Below are positions 1 through 12,524 of a DNA stretch of 64,000 nt, piece by piece. The position numbers were made by a program, and so were the translations under genes. Source of the stretch: Ascaphus truei (taxonomy: Eukaryota > Chordata > Amphibia > Anura > Ascaphidae). The stretch's first letter is position 1. Each line of letters begins with the position of its first letter. The notes beneath the pieces were generated by a model. The model saw only the letters and a list, made by a program, of their open reading frames with translations, searched no databases and was not told the origin of the DNA. The stretch is taken from assembly GCA_036426205.1 (NCBI GenBank), contig CM071568.1, forward strand, positions 229,496,148-229,560,147, in the 5' to 3' direction.

Positions 1-3000
1 TTCTTGGCGAAACGGAAAGGTTAGTTGGGGCCACCCCAATTCTGCCACCAATGATCGTCACTGAATGCGCTCCTTACCATTAACATCAAGTATTCTTTGG
101 TTCTGCCATGTTGGCGCCCTGTCGTTGTCGTCGTCCTTTGTGTCTGTGAAAACCACTGTCTCTTATCTCCCTAGGTTGATTGGGGGTATTTTCTTGCTCC
201 AACAGGCGAGTCTCAATAGTACTTTTGTCACGAGCTTTCTCGTGAGACCTGAATAGTGCGTTCGACAAGGGTTTGAAGGTGGGTATACGACGTCTAACAA
301 CGTTAGTTCGATAGTGGCTGCATACGTCTTTTTTGTGGTCCTCGTATCATTTGTTCCATGCATTAATTTCTCCCACTACCACCCTCCTAGAGCCGAGACC
401 TTATTGATGCGCTGTGGCCGTTGTTCAACATTGGTACCTCCATTTCGGCTGTTTCCCGGATTTGTAGTGTGACTTCATGATAGTCTCTGCAAGAGTAGGT
501 AGTCTAGCAGGACTCAGATAGCTATCTTCGTCTAGTGGTTGGAGGATAGGCATATTTGATCGGGCAATGGTTTTTATGATGGTGGATGGTATGTGTCGCG
601 CCCACGTCTTGGCGTTTGGGATCCAGTACCTAATCCATTAACTGCCATTGTGTATTTGCACTCGGATGAGGTGGAAGCCAGGGGCATGTTAACATTTGCC
701 GTCATATGAGCCTTATGCGTGTAGCCTATTTCCTGCTTCTCCCTGTAGTCTCCTATTCGGCCTATGGCACGTTCTGCAGAGGAGTGTAAGGAAGAAACTG
801 ATCCCAGTACTGTTTTGTATGTTGAACATATCGAAATTCTGAACATGTCTGACCATGCGTCGGTTGCTCTGGTCGTCGATGATTGCATACATCCGTTTTT
901 TTTTGTTTTTTGTGGCTCTGTGGGGTTGTCGTCCCTTGGGTGCCATATGCTACCAGACATTATGTTTAGAAGCAGATTACTGTCGTTTTTCCTTCTCCGA
1001 CCTACTTCTGTGCTTTGGATTGCCACTGACGGCGGGTTGGGGAGATGGGTCTTCTCCCACTTCTGCTCAACACCCTTTGCTTGTCAGAGGGTTAGGGGCT
1101 ATTGACCTTGCTTTTGTGGGCTTCTATAGCTTACGGGTGGGTAGACGCGTGATATGTTTGTGCATGTCAGCCTATCGCACTCTGTGACAGTCAGAGCTCT
1201 CTTTGCAGGTCCCTTTGACTAAATGAGTTGTGGAAGCACAACAATTTGAAACAGGCTCACCATTCTCTGCGTAGGTTCTTTCGCTCCTCTATGGGTTTTT
1301 CCATGATATCCGAATAGCATGACTTGTTAAGTGGATGCGGCTTTCCTTTTGTGGATAGGGCATCTTTTGTTAAGGTCCCTTGGTTTTGTTTGTCCCTGTC
1401 GCCGTCTGGCTCGGGCTCGCGTTTTACTGGTTTTTGGTCGTAGGGGGCGCACGTTCCGTCCTGTGCGCCGAGATGGTGTTCTGGAGTCCTCTGCAACATT
1501 GTACCTTGCTGTGATCCTGTCGTTCCTCGGGGTGGTGGCGCGGATGTGGTTTTGCGCCCTCCGAAGATGAAGCTGAGGAGTCGTTCTTTGTCCTTGTCCG
1601 CTTTCGCAGAAGATAATAGCTTCACGAAAGAATTGAGAATGGGGGAAGACAACTGCTTCTGCCACTTTGTAGGTGGAAACAAACCTGTGACAAGCACCTT
1701 TCTGGACGCGCTTAGAATGGTTAGTCTTCTCCACGAGCTGGGTCTCACTACCACTACGAGCCTGAATTCTAGGCAGTGAGACTAGAATGTAAGGAAGTCT
1801 ATTCTTGCGAACTCCAGTCTCTTGGCTAGCACGGTCTCCAAGATCTTCGTAACTTCGAGTAGCTTTATCGTTTGTGATTCTTGAGGAAGCTCTCTGATTA
1901 TTTTGAAGAGTGAAGTCCTCGGACTGCTTCAGGGGATGCCATAGGTCTCTCTAGCCTGTTTCCCCACTAGGTCCAGACTCTCACCTACTTAGGGTTGGTT
2001 TGAGTTTAGGCGAGTTAGTTAGCATATTCCGTAAAGTGCTTTCTGTCGCGCTGCTCACTGGATACGTTCCCCAAGAAAACTCACCTATACAAGGTTGGAG
2101 GCTCTTCCACATACTTTGTCTTAGAAGAAGTAAGTGTCGATTGCAGTCTTTGAAACGTGCAAATCTTCACGTTTCTTTGTAGTTTATTCAATGGGCGGTC
2201 GTAATTTCGAAGAATGGAATTGAGTCCTTCCTGGCTGCATCCATAGTCGCGCCGATTAATGGTACTTGGCTATGTCTGTTTTTGCAGAACCTGAGAACAT
2301 ATTCGGCGCGGTTTTGCACCGTTTGAGGTAGTGGCTGGACGGTCTGTTGCGGTCGCTCTCTTCTTGTCGCGGGTGAGCGTGAGGGCTTGCTGGCTCAGCG
2401 TGAGGGCTTGTTTTCTCACGCGTGGGTGTAACGCTGGAACTTATGAGGCCTGTTGGGTGGCATCCGGGCTTCTTTGCGCGTATTGGACGTGATGGAGCAC
2501 TGTTGCGGCATGTCTGGGCCCTTATCACCCAATGCAGCGTTTCTTTTTTGTGAAACAATTATGTTTGCCATTGACGGTAGCAGCGTCTTCTCCTCGGTGG
2601 TAATAGCGAGTCTTTCTCGTCTGTCTGTGGGTGTTCAACTACCTCCGGTTGAGATGGGTGCCAGGCTGGTGTTAACTACAATGAATGAGGATCATTACGA
2701 GTCTTTCCAGTGCGTTGCCTTTGCGGCTTGGATCCTCTAAGAAGCTATATACGTTAACCTGTACACGGTAGCCTTCCCGCCGTCCTAGTCTTCGTCGCTG
2801 TCTTCTAAGAAACGCTTCGGCTTGGGTCCTATATGGCGGCCGTAGCGGGTCCTCCTCTTACTTCTTGACTTATGAGCCATTGCATCCGCGTCTAATTCTG
2901 GCCTTTATACGCGCCGTCACTCTAGTATTTTGTGCCCACGTGGACAAGAGCGGCAGGTCTGTGGAATATTTTGGGTAAATGTGGTGTTAACGCCATACTT

Positions 3001-4640
3001 CGGCGGCACGGATGGCTTATTGCAAGCGGCTCGGCGGGGGATCTTAATGGACATTAGGGCACGAGGCATAACATGAAGGGTCCTTTAGATGGTTATTATT
3101 TTAGACCAAAGCTGCCGGAGCGACGATAATTGGCGGCGGGGAAGAGCAAAAGCCCGGAACACCCTATCCAAGATCCTGTGGACACACTCCTCTTAAAGCG
3201 CGCCTTTCTGCCCTTGAGACGCCATGATTGCCCTATCTCTCGACCATATTTGGGGTGCCCACACCCTGGCACGGTGTCTCGGCACCTATCGAGGGTGTTC
3301 GGACGCACCTTTTAGGTAACCGTAGCGCTTGTTGCTCGACGCCTGACATTTTCCGCAACTTGGATTGTGCTTGATCTTGCTGACCTTGATGAAGTGTTCT
3401 GGATTAGTGCTGAGCGCGGCTTAGCACGATTGCAGTTTTCCAGGAAAAGGTCTCTTCCTCTTACTTTCCGGCTTTACCGTGATAGAGGTCATCGCAAGCT
3501 GGGCTGTCACGTGTACAAGTCAAAATCAGTTGGTTATACTGATAGTCCCTTAATGCATTGGGCTTAGCCGGTGTTTAGCCATGGCCAGGTAAAGCTGTAT
3601 AATATTATGCCTATGATAGCCTTTACATGAGTAGCATAAACGATGTATACTTTATCTTGTTAATTGAGTCATTGACTCTTCTTGCAGCCATTGCGGCATA
3701 TGTTGCAAGGAAGAAAATATCATTGCCTTGCGCTTTGGGCATTGCTGGCCGACATTGCGTACCCAAGTTGTGGTATTGCCAGCATCTCTGGTTCCAGCCA
3801 ACCTCTAAATTATGTCGCGTAGACTCGCCTTCACAATGTACAGTCTCGTATTTTTTCGCGGGCCTTTCTGTGTCAAGTGTGACTGTCCCGTTGTTAGGCC
3901 TTGCGACTTGCCTGCGCCTGTTGCATTTGCGACGGCTGGTCTCTGTCTGTCGAGAGATCGATTCGAGTTTCCTGATCGTGAATGTCTGTCAAGGTCGTCT
4001 GACATTTCTGCCATCGCTGAGTGTTGTGTAGGCTCTTTTGCCACGTGCGTGTGGGTGCGGTTCTTTTTTACCTTGTCAGCGCATGGGCTTCTGTCTCAGA
4101 TTCGCACTGCGAGGGTGTTCTGCAGCGTGCAACGGGTGGGTAGCGGGTAGCTGTTACTCACAGGTGCCGTTGGTCTCTCACTGTGGGCGGGCATGCGCGG
4201 TTGGACAGACAGAGAAAGGAGCAATTAGGTTTGTTGGTACGTCCGTGTTGCAAAGCAAAGGTGCTGCCTGTTGTGCAGGGTTGCTCGTGCATGCAGGTAA
4301 GTCAAGCTTGTCTGTTTCTGGTAAGGTTGACAGGCTGTGTGCAGTTTTGCTGTTATAAAGCGCTTGTGCCTATCTGTCTGGCAGAGTGTGAAGAGTGAAG
4401 CTGCGTCTTGTCCTGGGGTGCAGAAGACTATTCGTTATGCATTTAAGTCTTTGAGTAGTAGCTGCTTGTGTGATCCTAACACAGTGTCTTGTTTTACTAT
4501 CCTGAAGCAGGGTCACGAATGGTGTATGAAGCTGTACTCAGGTAGCTTAATTGCTCTGTTTCACCTCGCTTCCAAAAGCACAAACAAGTCCTTTTCTCTT
4601 TCTTGGTTTTATGAGGAAAACAACGCGTGAGATAGTGTGG
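1..4640 (-). mobile_element. Decayed coding-like island, probable old retroelement
   Basis: This block differs from what follows: it is richer in G+C and CpG, and its plus strand is T/G-rich, so the minus strand is A/C-rich as in the sense strand of many retroelements. Minus-strand frames are short and broken. One piece (2880 down to 2785) starts MAHKSRSKRRTRYGR and ends in an acidic DSDED before a stop, a basic N-terminus that would suit a Gag-like or nuclear protein. Other pieces (1754-1257, 1026-574, 4044-3805) are hydrophilic and rich in K, R, S and T. I saw no reverse transcriptase, integrase, recombinase or zinc-knuckle signature, and no boundaries because the block runs off the left edge. 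It could also be a decayed DNA element. The family is unidentified. Confidence 0.3.
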
Positions 4641-5229
4641 TCGTGTGATGAGGTTAGGAGTGTGTGGGAGAGAGGGCTTCTTGCTGTCTGTGTGCATGTA
4701 TCAATAATGAGACAAGTGTAAACAACACAAGTGCCCTTGCTGTGGGTGGATGATAGCGGCAGTTACTCACTCAGAGTCCAGGGTTGTCAAAAGGAAAGGA
4801 AATGAGAGTAGGGTCACAAACTAGATAGGAAGTAGGGACAATAATTATAAAAGGCTGCACTAGCAACGGAGCCCGAGTGGGGGTAGGCATAGCAGAACTC
4901 TCAGTCTAGGAGAATATGAGCTGCTAGGCAACCAACACAGGCTGGAAAACGACATGTTGCAATAATGTTGGATTTTACATATTACAGCGTTGTTGTTCTG
5001 GCGTCTGGGAGGGAAAACTGACAGGCACCTAAAGAAGGGAGAAATGAATCCCATAAATAAGGGGCACGACAGGAAATTAGGAATCTAGTTCCAAGGACAG
5101 TCATCTGAAGTATTTTATAACACGTCACTTTATTTTCTTTCACCTTATTTACTATAATTATCCCATTCAGGGGTTATTTCAAATTTTTTGTTTTTTACTA
5201 TTTTTATTCACACATTTTTTTGGGTGTCA
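4641..5229. other. Gene-free stretch
   Basis: Composition shifts from CpG-rich to AT-rich here. No reading frame, tRNA-like fold or long repeat was recognised. T-runs and A-runs increase towards the right end. Confidence 0.5.
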
Positions 5230-7060
5230 GTAATCCTTTTCTTTTTTGTTTTTCCTTGTACCTTTGATCAAGCAGCCTCAGAGCATACTTTATTTTCTCG
5301 TATTGGATAGTATACCTATATATTTTGTTACCAGTCACAAAATGTTGAAATATATAAGGAAAGGATGGTACAGAGGAATACTATTTTCGTCATCCGCACT
5401 TGGAGGAGACACTGTCATTGTACAGAAGAGTAATTTTAATCTACTGAAAAATTTTTCTTAAGGAAGAGAAGAGACATTGGTGGATTTATACCCTCTCTCA
5501 ACACCAATTGATCATGATCTGGCACGTACCTTTCAGACGGTGGGACGGAATTTTTTTATATAACAAAATTTTAAATACATTTCGGGCCTATTTACAGTTA
5601 TTAACTGTCATCATCAACTTCTATTGAATTTACGGGGAGAGAAGTTAAAAGAGTTTGGAGACTGAGATTAATCAATTACAAAATGCACTTAGACAATATG
5701 GATGTCCAGCTTTAAAATTTTATGATCAAACGAACACGATTTGATAGCAACATTTGAAACCTTTTGACTGAGATAATTATTGAAAGGAAAGGGAATAAGT
5801 TTACGAGGGATAAAGAAAACATTTGCCACAGCTATTCAATTACGAATTTGAAAGTCCTTCAACTTACAGGGAACAGCCCCCTCGCTTTAAAGGGAGGGCT
5901 ACCACGCATATGAGTGTCCAAATCCATCACTCTCGCGTGATGGGCTATTCCCATCTGTCCTACTGTATTAAGGAGATGGAGGTTATGTAGCTAGTCCTAG
6001 TGTTGTTGTGTGGTATTGTGAGAGCTCTCTCTCAACAAATAGATTTGCACCGTTAGAAGTTGATCTTTCTATAGATGAAATCAGTGGTTATGGAGATCAA
6101 GGTAGGGTGCTAGACCTCTAAAACTCCTTCTATAGGCCCTAATACACTTTGTGTCTTTTTTGACACAGGCCACCCAGCGAGCTTTCAAAGAAGAGAAAGA
6201 AATTACCCACTGTGGGACTGGAAACAGTCTGATCAAACTACATATAGAAGAAAAAGAGGGGTAAAGCGAGCTAAGAGCAGGAAGAATTGTTAAAGGAAGA
6301 AAGAAATTAAATGATTATTAATGTTGCCAGAACCTTGGTAACTATTTTAATCTCTCTTTACCGCCACATACTTACTACATCTCAAACATCTTTATGTTCA
6401 GTAAAGGTTTATCTTTTGCTAGCTTACAGGGCCCAATTCGTTTGATCTATTTGTGGATCTAAATAATTGTACACGTAAATTCACTCTAAGGAGACATTTT
6501 TCCATGAAAGAGTCTAAAATCAATGCCACACATATATTAAACACACAAGAAAAATTGATTAGCGCTTACTTAACATCTCATTGGTAGAGTGCATGGGGGC
6601 CATGGGACATATTGGAACGATTTGCATTTTCTATGAGGTCAGCATCCATCTCTACTGATTTTATTGATCTTGATATATCAAGGGTATTATCCATTCTCCC
6701 TTTAGACCTAAATTCTCTCTTTTATCCCTTACCAGCCTAAGGGAGGTTTTGTTGAGTATTTTATTCTAATGTTGCTTCAGGATTTTGAGAAATTATGTCT
6801 TTAACATACATCCAAATTATCGTTTACTTAATAAATACACAAATACCTCCTCAACAACCCGGGGAGACTCATTGTTTTAGGGGTGGGATTAATGACTCGA
6901 GCCTTGTCCCAATATGTGATTTTTATTTGCAACCCTATGTTGCCTCTTTGAGTCACCATTCCACGAGTACAACGCTACACACTATGTACAGTATATAAAA
7001 TATGTGGCCAACGACCTCATGTACCTTAGTACAAAGTTCCTGGAACAAAGGCGCAACATA
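5230..7060 (+). mobile_element. Decayed Penelope-like element, N-terminal part
   Basis: Broken plus-strand frames resemble the N-terminal half of the Penelope-like reverse transcriptase ORF. Around 6393-6530 one frame reads SKGLSFA and, after a one-base shift, NSFDLFVDLNNCTRKF then LTLRRHF-like text. That is the order seen in Penelope proteins, where a SKGLSF-type block is followed by FDLF and a K-L-T-x-K-x-x-F block. Near 6700 a frame gives RPKF followed by FYPL, matching the next conserved block. Further upstream (about 5620-5860) a charged stretch fits the family's helical N-terminus. No YADD-type catalytic motif or GIY-YIG endonuclease was found downstream. Stops and frameshifts are frequent, so this is a dead fragment with approximate ends. 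Confidence 0.45.
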
Positions 7061-7485
7061 ATTAATGTGTGTCCATTACACATACTGTGTGTATCTAGAC
7101 ACTTTTTCTCTTCAACATACAGTAATAAGGATCCAGGTTCACTTAAGAATCGAGGCTTGAGCTGACGCCTTGCTACTTTACTTGGTGTGGATAGGTTGTG
7201 CTCCCTATGTAGAAATGGAATTGTATTGGATTATATAGGCTACTCTGTACGTACTCTTACTGAATGATTCTGGATACTAGCACATGGTTTGATGTTCATC
7301 CTGTTGTCATGGTTATGGGGGACACAAACATCCTATTTATAGTTTCCTTTCCTAGAGGATTTTGCTTACATTTATCTCATTTTGAAAAAAATATGTTTCC
7401 TCATTTATCCATTTCTGTTACATAATTGTGTATGAAATAATTTTTCTTTTTATTTTATAGAAGGTTATTGTACTTTTTACAATAG
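7061..7485. other. Gene-free AT-rich stretch
   Basis: No coding frame, RNA gene or recognisable repeat. It leads into the TG microsatellite. Confidence 0.5.
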
Positions 7486-7511
7486 TTGTGGTGGTGTGTG
7501 TGTGTGGTGGT

Positions 7512-7547
<36 letters not shown>

Positions 7548-7604
7548 TGGTTGTGTGTGTGTGTGTGGTGGTGTGTGTGTGTGGGTGTGTGCCAGTGTGT
7601 GTGT
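7486..7604. repeat. (TG)n microsatellite, interrupted
   Basis: About 120 bases of alternating T and G with interruptions (GTGGTGG, GGGTGTGG, GTGCCAG). The Val/Cys/Trp-rich frame across it is a by-product of the repeat, not a protein. Confidence 0.95.
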
Positions 7605-8119
7605 GTGGTATAACCCTACTCTCTTTTTGGAGAATAATTGTTTTATGGATATTTTATTTTAATTCAGTATATTATTCATATTCTTTTTTAAAACATAATA
7701 ATGTTATTAAAGTTTTATACATATCTTTATTTCCTTGTTTTCCCTTTTCCTTTCTCTCTCCTTATATTTATTGGTGTATAGTTTAGTAGTATGCGATATT
7801 GTGATTAGCCATTATACTGTGCATTTATGTAACATCATGGGTCCTTCCTTTTTTAACCCATGAAATGGGGTTATATGTTCAAAAGGCTGTTTGTTTTTTA
7901 TGTTTTGGTTTATTATATCATATAATTTGAACTACTGTACATGATACACATTTTTTATACCATTAAATATGTCTGTTTGTACCTGAAGGATTTAGCCAAT
8001 TATGTATCATTTATCCCTTGATGACCCAATTTATGTTCCTTTATGTAGGAAAGGGTTAAATAATGATCTTGTGTATTAATCTACTCCACCTACATTATGC
8101 AGGTGTAGACACTTTTTGG
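7605..8119. other. Gene-free AT-rich stretch
   Basis: Very T-rich on the plus strand, with no supported gene. Confidence 0.5.
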
Positions 8120-10020
8120 ACCCTATTTAAATAGACTTACCTTAAGGAAACCATATCCATTCAGCCAGTGCCTGAGCATGGTGTCTTATCCCTTCTTTAA
8201 TCTTTTGTGGGACTTTAGTTTCATATAAAAGATTTATCCTACTATATATAGTACTATATAGTAGTTTGTGAATAATTTCATAATTTATTTTAATATTTTT
8301 TTTAACAGCAACAGTGGGAGCATCTGCATAGGAGAGAGAGATATAGATATATCTATGATTTAACTGAAGTATCTTTGACTCAACGAAATTAACTTTATAC
8401 CCTGAAAATTTACTGAAAGTGCTTGTACACTGTAATATCACATATTTCTGGGAGAGATTATTTTGGTTTCGTGACAAATAAGAGCATGTTATCAGCAAAA
8501 CTTACCAGTTTCATCTCACTTGTACCTACTTTTATTCTTGGTACATCTTTGATTTTCTGTTTAACGGCTCTAAAATTAACGCAAATATTAGGATAATATC
8601 AATAGTGTCTGAAATAAATCCATCTGATAATTCTCTGTTTTTTGGAGATTAATAGAATATAATATATTTTTGGTGATTTCCTCATACCAATATTTCTCAG
8701 AACACTGAATAAGTGATCCCAATGAACTAAATCAAAACTTTTCATCTGCATACCATTACTTAATATTAAGAAGTTTTGTCGATGTTGTTTTGTTCAGAAA
8801 TCCTGTGTAGCAGTTACAGTACATTTCTGATATTAGTTACTGAGTTTCTACTCCTTTATTAAACCTGTGTTGATCTTTAGAAATGAAGCTAGGTACTGTA
8901 GTTCTAGTTTTAATCTTTCTGATATTATTTTGGTTAATAGCTTATATCAAGCAAGCAGATGGGTCTATAATTTATGATGCCAAATTTGTGATATTTGTTC
9001 CTGGTTTGGGAAGAACTTAAAGATACACTATGCCACATTAAAATATATTGGAGTTTCTTCGTAGTTTTAAATATCATTAAATAAATCTATTTAGCACAAT
9101 GTGGTTTCTTCTTGCATAATTTTTAGCAATAGCAATACATACTCCTTTTTGCACTCTAAATACACTTTATTTAGTTTTGTTTGATTAATCTTTAGGAAGG
9201 TGTAAGCTTTGGTTAATGTATTACTGTATAAGCCTGTATATAATCTTTATTTATTTTCTTCTTACAGTGTAAAATAATAACAGCTCTCCCCTTAGCTTTT
9301 ACTGTGTTTCAGTGTAAGAATCTGTTTTCTTTACGCTGAATATTATTACATTTGAAATGTAACCTGATGTTAAGTAAATACTCCATGAATATCCCGAAAT
9401 CCACTATTAAATTTGGAAATCTCCAGCATCTGAAATCACCTAGATCTGCTTTAGTTTTTATACCAAACATTATAGGAGAGTGATCTGACAAGAATACATT
9501 TTCAATCTTGTCCTATATTACTCTACTAAATATTTGTGTATGTATAAAGAAGTAATCTATTCTTGACAGAGAAAGATGTGTTTTACACAAACATGTGTAA
9601 TCCATTTCCTCTGGGTGTAGCCCCTTCCATACAGTACATCAATCAATCCCAAATGTTTTTTATGTATTCAATGCCCATGGCAGGTTTTTCGATATTTAAT
9701 TTTCCTTGCACTCTTTCTACAGTATCTAATTTGCCATTATCAATTAAATTAAAATGTCCTCCACGTATAACTTTCCCTTCTTGGAATTTTCCTATTTTCT
9801 TTATAATTGTCAGAAAAACTCTTTACTATACTCATTTGGGGCATATACATTACACAAAAGAAATCTATCATTATCAATTTTTACACCCCAAGTAATGTAT
9901 CTACTTTGTGTATCACATACACATGCATTGACTTCTCATACCAGTCTGTTTCTCAGCTGTATAACAACTTCCTTAGCTTTACTATTAAAAGATGCATATT
10001 TACAGGATTGGACCCACCAT
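8120..10020 (-). mobile_element. L1-type LINE ORF2 remnant
   Basis: Read on the minus strand from about 10020 down to 8120, this follows the order of L1 ORF2. First comes an endonuclease region: LLCNVYAPNEYSKEFF near 9850, a degraded GG-x-FN-type block near 9750, and LSDHSPIMFGIK near 9480, which is the SDH catalytic block. Reverse transcriptase remnants follow: FDLVHWDHLFSVLRNIG near 8720, and KLVSFADN near 8500, where the catalytic F-ADD has decayed to FADN. Then comes FSKFSGYKVNF-x-x-SKILQLN near 8400, the segment after the catalytic block in L1. Stops and frameshifts break it throughout. The 5' end meets the inverted L2 fragment at 10033. Confidence 0.8.
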
Positions 10021-10032
10021 GTTTTTAGATTT

Positions 10033-10617
10033 TCATGTATGTATGTATGTCTTTATTTATATAGTGCCATCAATGCACATAGCGCTTCACAGTAGCAATA
10101 CACGTGATAATCATAGAAATACCAAATAATACAAATAACAGATCATGGGAATAAGTGCTTCAGACATAAAAGTTACATTTAAGAAAAGGAGTCCCTGCTC
10201 TGAAGAGCTTACAATCTAATTGGTAGGAGGAACATACAGATACAGTACGAGGGCATTCTGGTAAGTTCGTCTGTAAGGGGCCAAGCTTAATGTATCAGGT
10301 GTATAGTGTTAGCCACGGAACTACTCATATGCTTCGTTAAGCAGGTGTGTTTTAAGGTGGGTCCTAAAGGTGGATAGAGAGGGTGCTAGTCGGGTATTGA
10401 GGGGTAGGGCATTCCAGAGGTGCGGGGCAGTTAGTGAGAAAGGTTTAAGGCGAGAGAGGGCTGTGGATACAAAGGGGTAGAGAGAAGACATCCTTGAGCG
10501 AAATGCAAGAGTCGGGATGGTGCATAGCGAGAAATTATGGCTGAGATGTAAGGAGGGGCAGAAGAGTGTAAAGCTTTAAAAGTATGGAGGAGAATTTAAT
10601 GTGTGATACGGGATTTG
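10033..10617 (-). mobile_element. 5'-truncated L2-type LINE, inverted 3' end
   Basis: On the minus strand this matches the C-terminal coding end and 3' untranslated region of the L2-type LINE at 11.4-14.7 kb. Shared landmarks are the run coding for ...[16 protein letters not shown], the phrase CAGGGACTCC, the box GGCGCTATATAAATAAAG, and a terminal short-repeat tail (here TGTA repeats at 10033-10048). It is a separate 5'-truncated insertion facing the larger copy. The two 3' ends form a pair of inverted arms about 3.5 kb apart. Confidence 0.88.
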
Positions 10618-10620
10618 ATT

Positions 10621-10686
10621 GATTTATTTATTTATACAATGTTTTACCAGGAAGTAATGCATTGAAAGTTACCACTCGTTTTCAAG
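10621..10686 (-). repeat. Short LINE-tail repeat, copy 1
   Basis: Minus-strand copy of a short 3' tail seen four times in this window. It reads CTTGAAAACGAG..., then a TTACTTCCTGGTAAAA-type box, then TATAAATAAATAAA. The AATAAA-rich end and the repeated truncation point suggest the 3' end of a LINE family or of a SINE that uses it. Confidence 0.75.
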
Positions 10687-10747
10687 TATGTCCTGGGCAT
10701 AGAGTTTGTGTAAAAGCTCCGTGACTGTTGCCATACAGTCTGCCTAC

Positions 10748-10862
10748 TGTGTATTATATAGTATATGCAAGTGATCCAATGCTAGGTAAAATCCATCTCT
10801 AAATCCTCTGCTGTGTGTATTATATAGTATATGCAAGTGATCCAATGCTAGGTAAAATCCAT
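10748..10862 (+). repeat. Tandem duplication, 49-bp unit, 66-bp period
   Basis: The segment starting TGTGTATTATATAG and ending AAATCCAT occurs at 10748-10796 and again, apparently identical, at 10814-10862. The short spacer makes the period 66 bases. The lack of divergence suggests a recent local duplication. Confidence 0.85.
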
Positions 10863-11393
10863 ATTTGAATGCTGTTTTTCTGTCTACCCCAATCAACATT
10901 AAGTGTTGCCACCTAGGACAGGGAACACCCTGTGTAGAAAACCATTTGTTTGAATGTGCTCAGATGTGTAATTATAAGACAGACAACAACATTGTCAGGT
11001 GACTTTTTAGGCCTATATAAACCCAGTCATAAAAGCTAGTCTGCTTGCAGCTCATATCCAAGTAGCCCATTAAATGGCATGACATTGACAACTGAAGTTT
11101 AAAAGAAGTTCAAAAGAAGTGAGGAAGAAGTGGACACCCCATCGGCCTGCTGATTCCTGCATTTGAACTCAGATGGAAAGGAGGATATCACAATACCAGA
11201 CTGCATCATTACTGCTGTGATGCTGGCTTTACCATTTATATTTGCTGTGACTTCACTTCTTCTCCAAATTATGCACTTCTTTTTACCAGCCTCAGTATGT
11301 CTCAAACTCTATATATATCTCCATCTCTCCTTTCTTCACCACTTCTCAGTTCACATGAACTCCTTCTTACCTGCGTCCTCTCACACCATACAG
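10863..11393. other. No supported gene; possible LINE 5' region at right
   Basis: The left part shows nothing recognisable. From about 11290 the sequence becomes CT-rich like the coding strand of the L2-type LINE, so the 5' untranslated region of that element may begin here. No target-site duplication was found. Confidence 0.35.
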
Positions 11394-12524
11394 CTATCTA
11401 CCCCTGCATAAAAAAACACCCTCAACCAAATCCTCATCACACATCCTCTTTCTAGCATGCTTCTCCTCCTTGCTTCTGTGGGATATCTCTCCCCAATCCT
11501 GGTCCCGTCTTATTTCAACTTGCTCTCGTCCTCGCCTCCCACATGCAACTTCTACTCCTTCTGGTGTACAACCCTCCAACCTCTCATACCCATCCCCGCC
11601 ACCTCCTCTCCTCTCTCCCTTTCTCCTGTGCCCTTTTGGAATGCTCGCTCCCTCTCTAACAAGTTCCTCTCTGTACACATTACTTCTTTCTCTCTTCTTC
11701 ACTCTCTGCTCTCACTTGTGCTATAACTGAGACCTGGCTCACTCAGTCTGACTCTGCTCTGGAAGCTGCCCTCTCCTATGGTGGCCTTCCCTTCTCCCAC
11801 ACCTCCGCGCCTGATGGCAGGGGTGGAGGCGTGGGTCCTGCTCTCCTCTGTCTGCCGTTACCGACCCTTCCTATTCCCCCCTCTCTTGCTTTTCCCTCCT
11901 TTGAGGCTCACAGTCCAGATCTTCTCTCCTCTTCCTGTTCATGTGCGGTCATCTATCGCCCACCTACCTCTACTCATCCCCCTTCCCCTTTCTCTCTCAC
12001 TTTGAATCCTGGCTCTCTTTCTTTCTCTCCTCAGACTCCTTGTTCTTCTCCTTGGGGACTTCAATTGCCACATTGATGACCCCTCTCTCTCTCTTGGGCT
12101 TCCCCGCTTTCTTCTCTCTTACTGTATCCTCTTCTTTTGGCCTTCAACAGGGACTGCAGCCAGCACCCACAAGGATGGCCACTACTTAGACCTGGTTTTC
12201 ACTAAAAACTTCTCTCTCTCTGATTTTCCATTTCCCCTTTTCCTCTCTCTGACCACATCTCATTTCATCTCTTTTATCTCGCTTCTCCCCTTCCACCACT
12301 CCATCTACCCCCCGTTCTGCAGAAACCTGCGCTCTATTCACTTACCTGACTTTGAGTCCACTTTAAATTCCTCCCTTCCTCTCTCAGCTCTGCTACAGAC
12401 CCTGACAACCTGGTCAGAAGTACAACTCTGTTTGTCCCTCGTCTTTGATATACATGCCCCCGCTTTCTCTCTGCCGCCCTCGCCCTTCTAACCCTAGACC
12501 CTGGCTAAATTCACACACACGCGC
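11394..12524 (+). pseudogene. L2-type LINE endonuclease region, frameshifted
   Basis: This is the upstream part of the LINE whose reverse transcriptase follows. Short plus-strand frames give FWNARSLSNKF near 11637 and a TETWLT-like block near 11730, an apurinic-type endonuclease N-terminus with the catalytic E in the TETWL-type block. LLGDFNCHIDD follows near 12050 (GDFN block). A GHYLDLVFTKN run near 12180 resembles the S-x-LDL-type segment of CR1/L2 endonucleases. At least three frame changes break it, so it cannot yield an intact nuclease. Confidence 0.75.

Noticed and set aside
7496..7786. 96-codon frame starting with Cys/Val/Trp repeats
   Set aside because: Translation of the TG microsatellite plus AT-rich flank.
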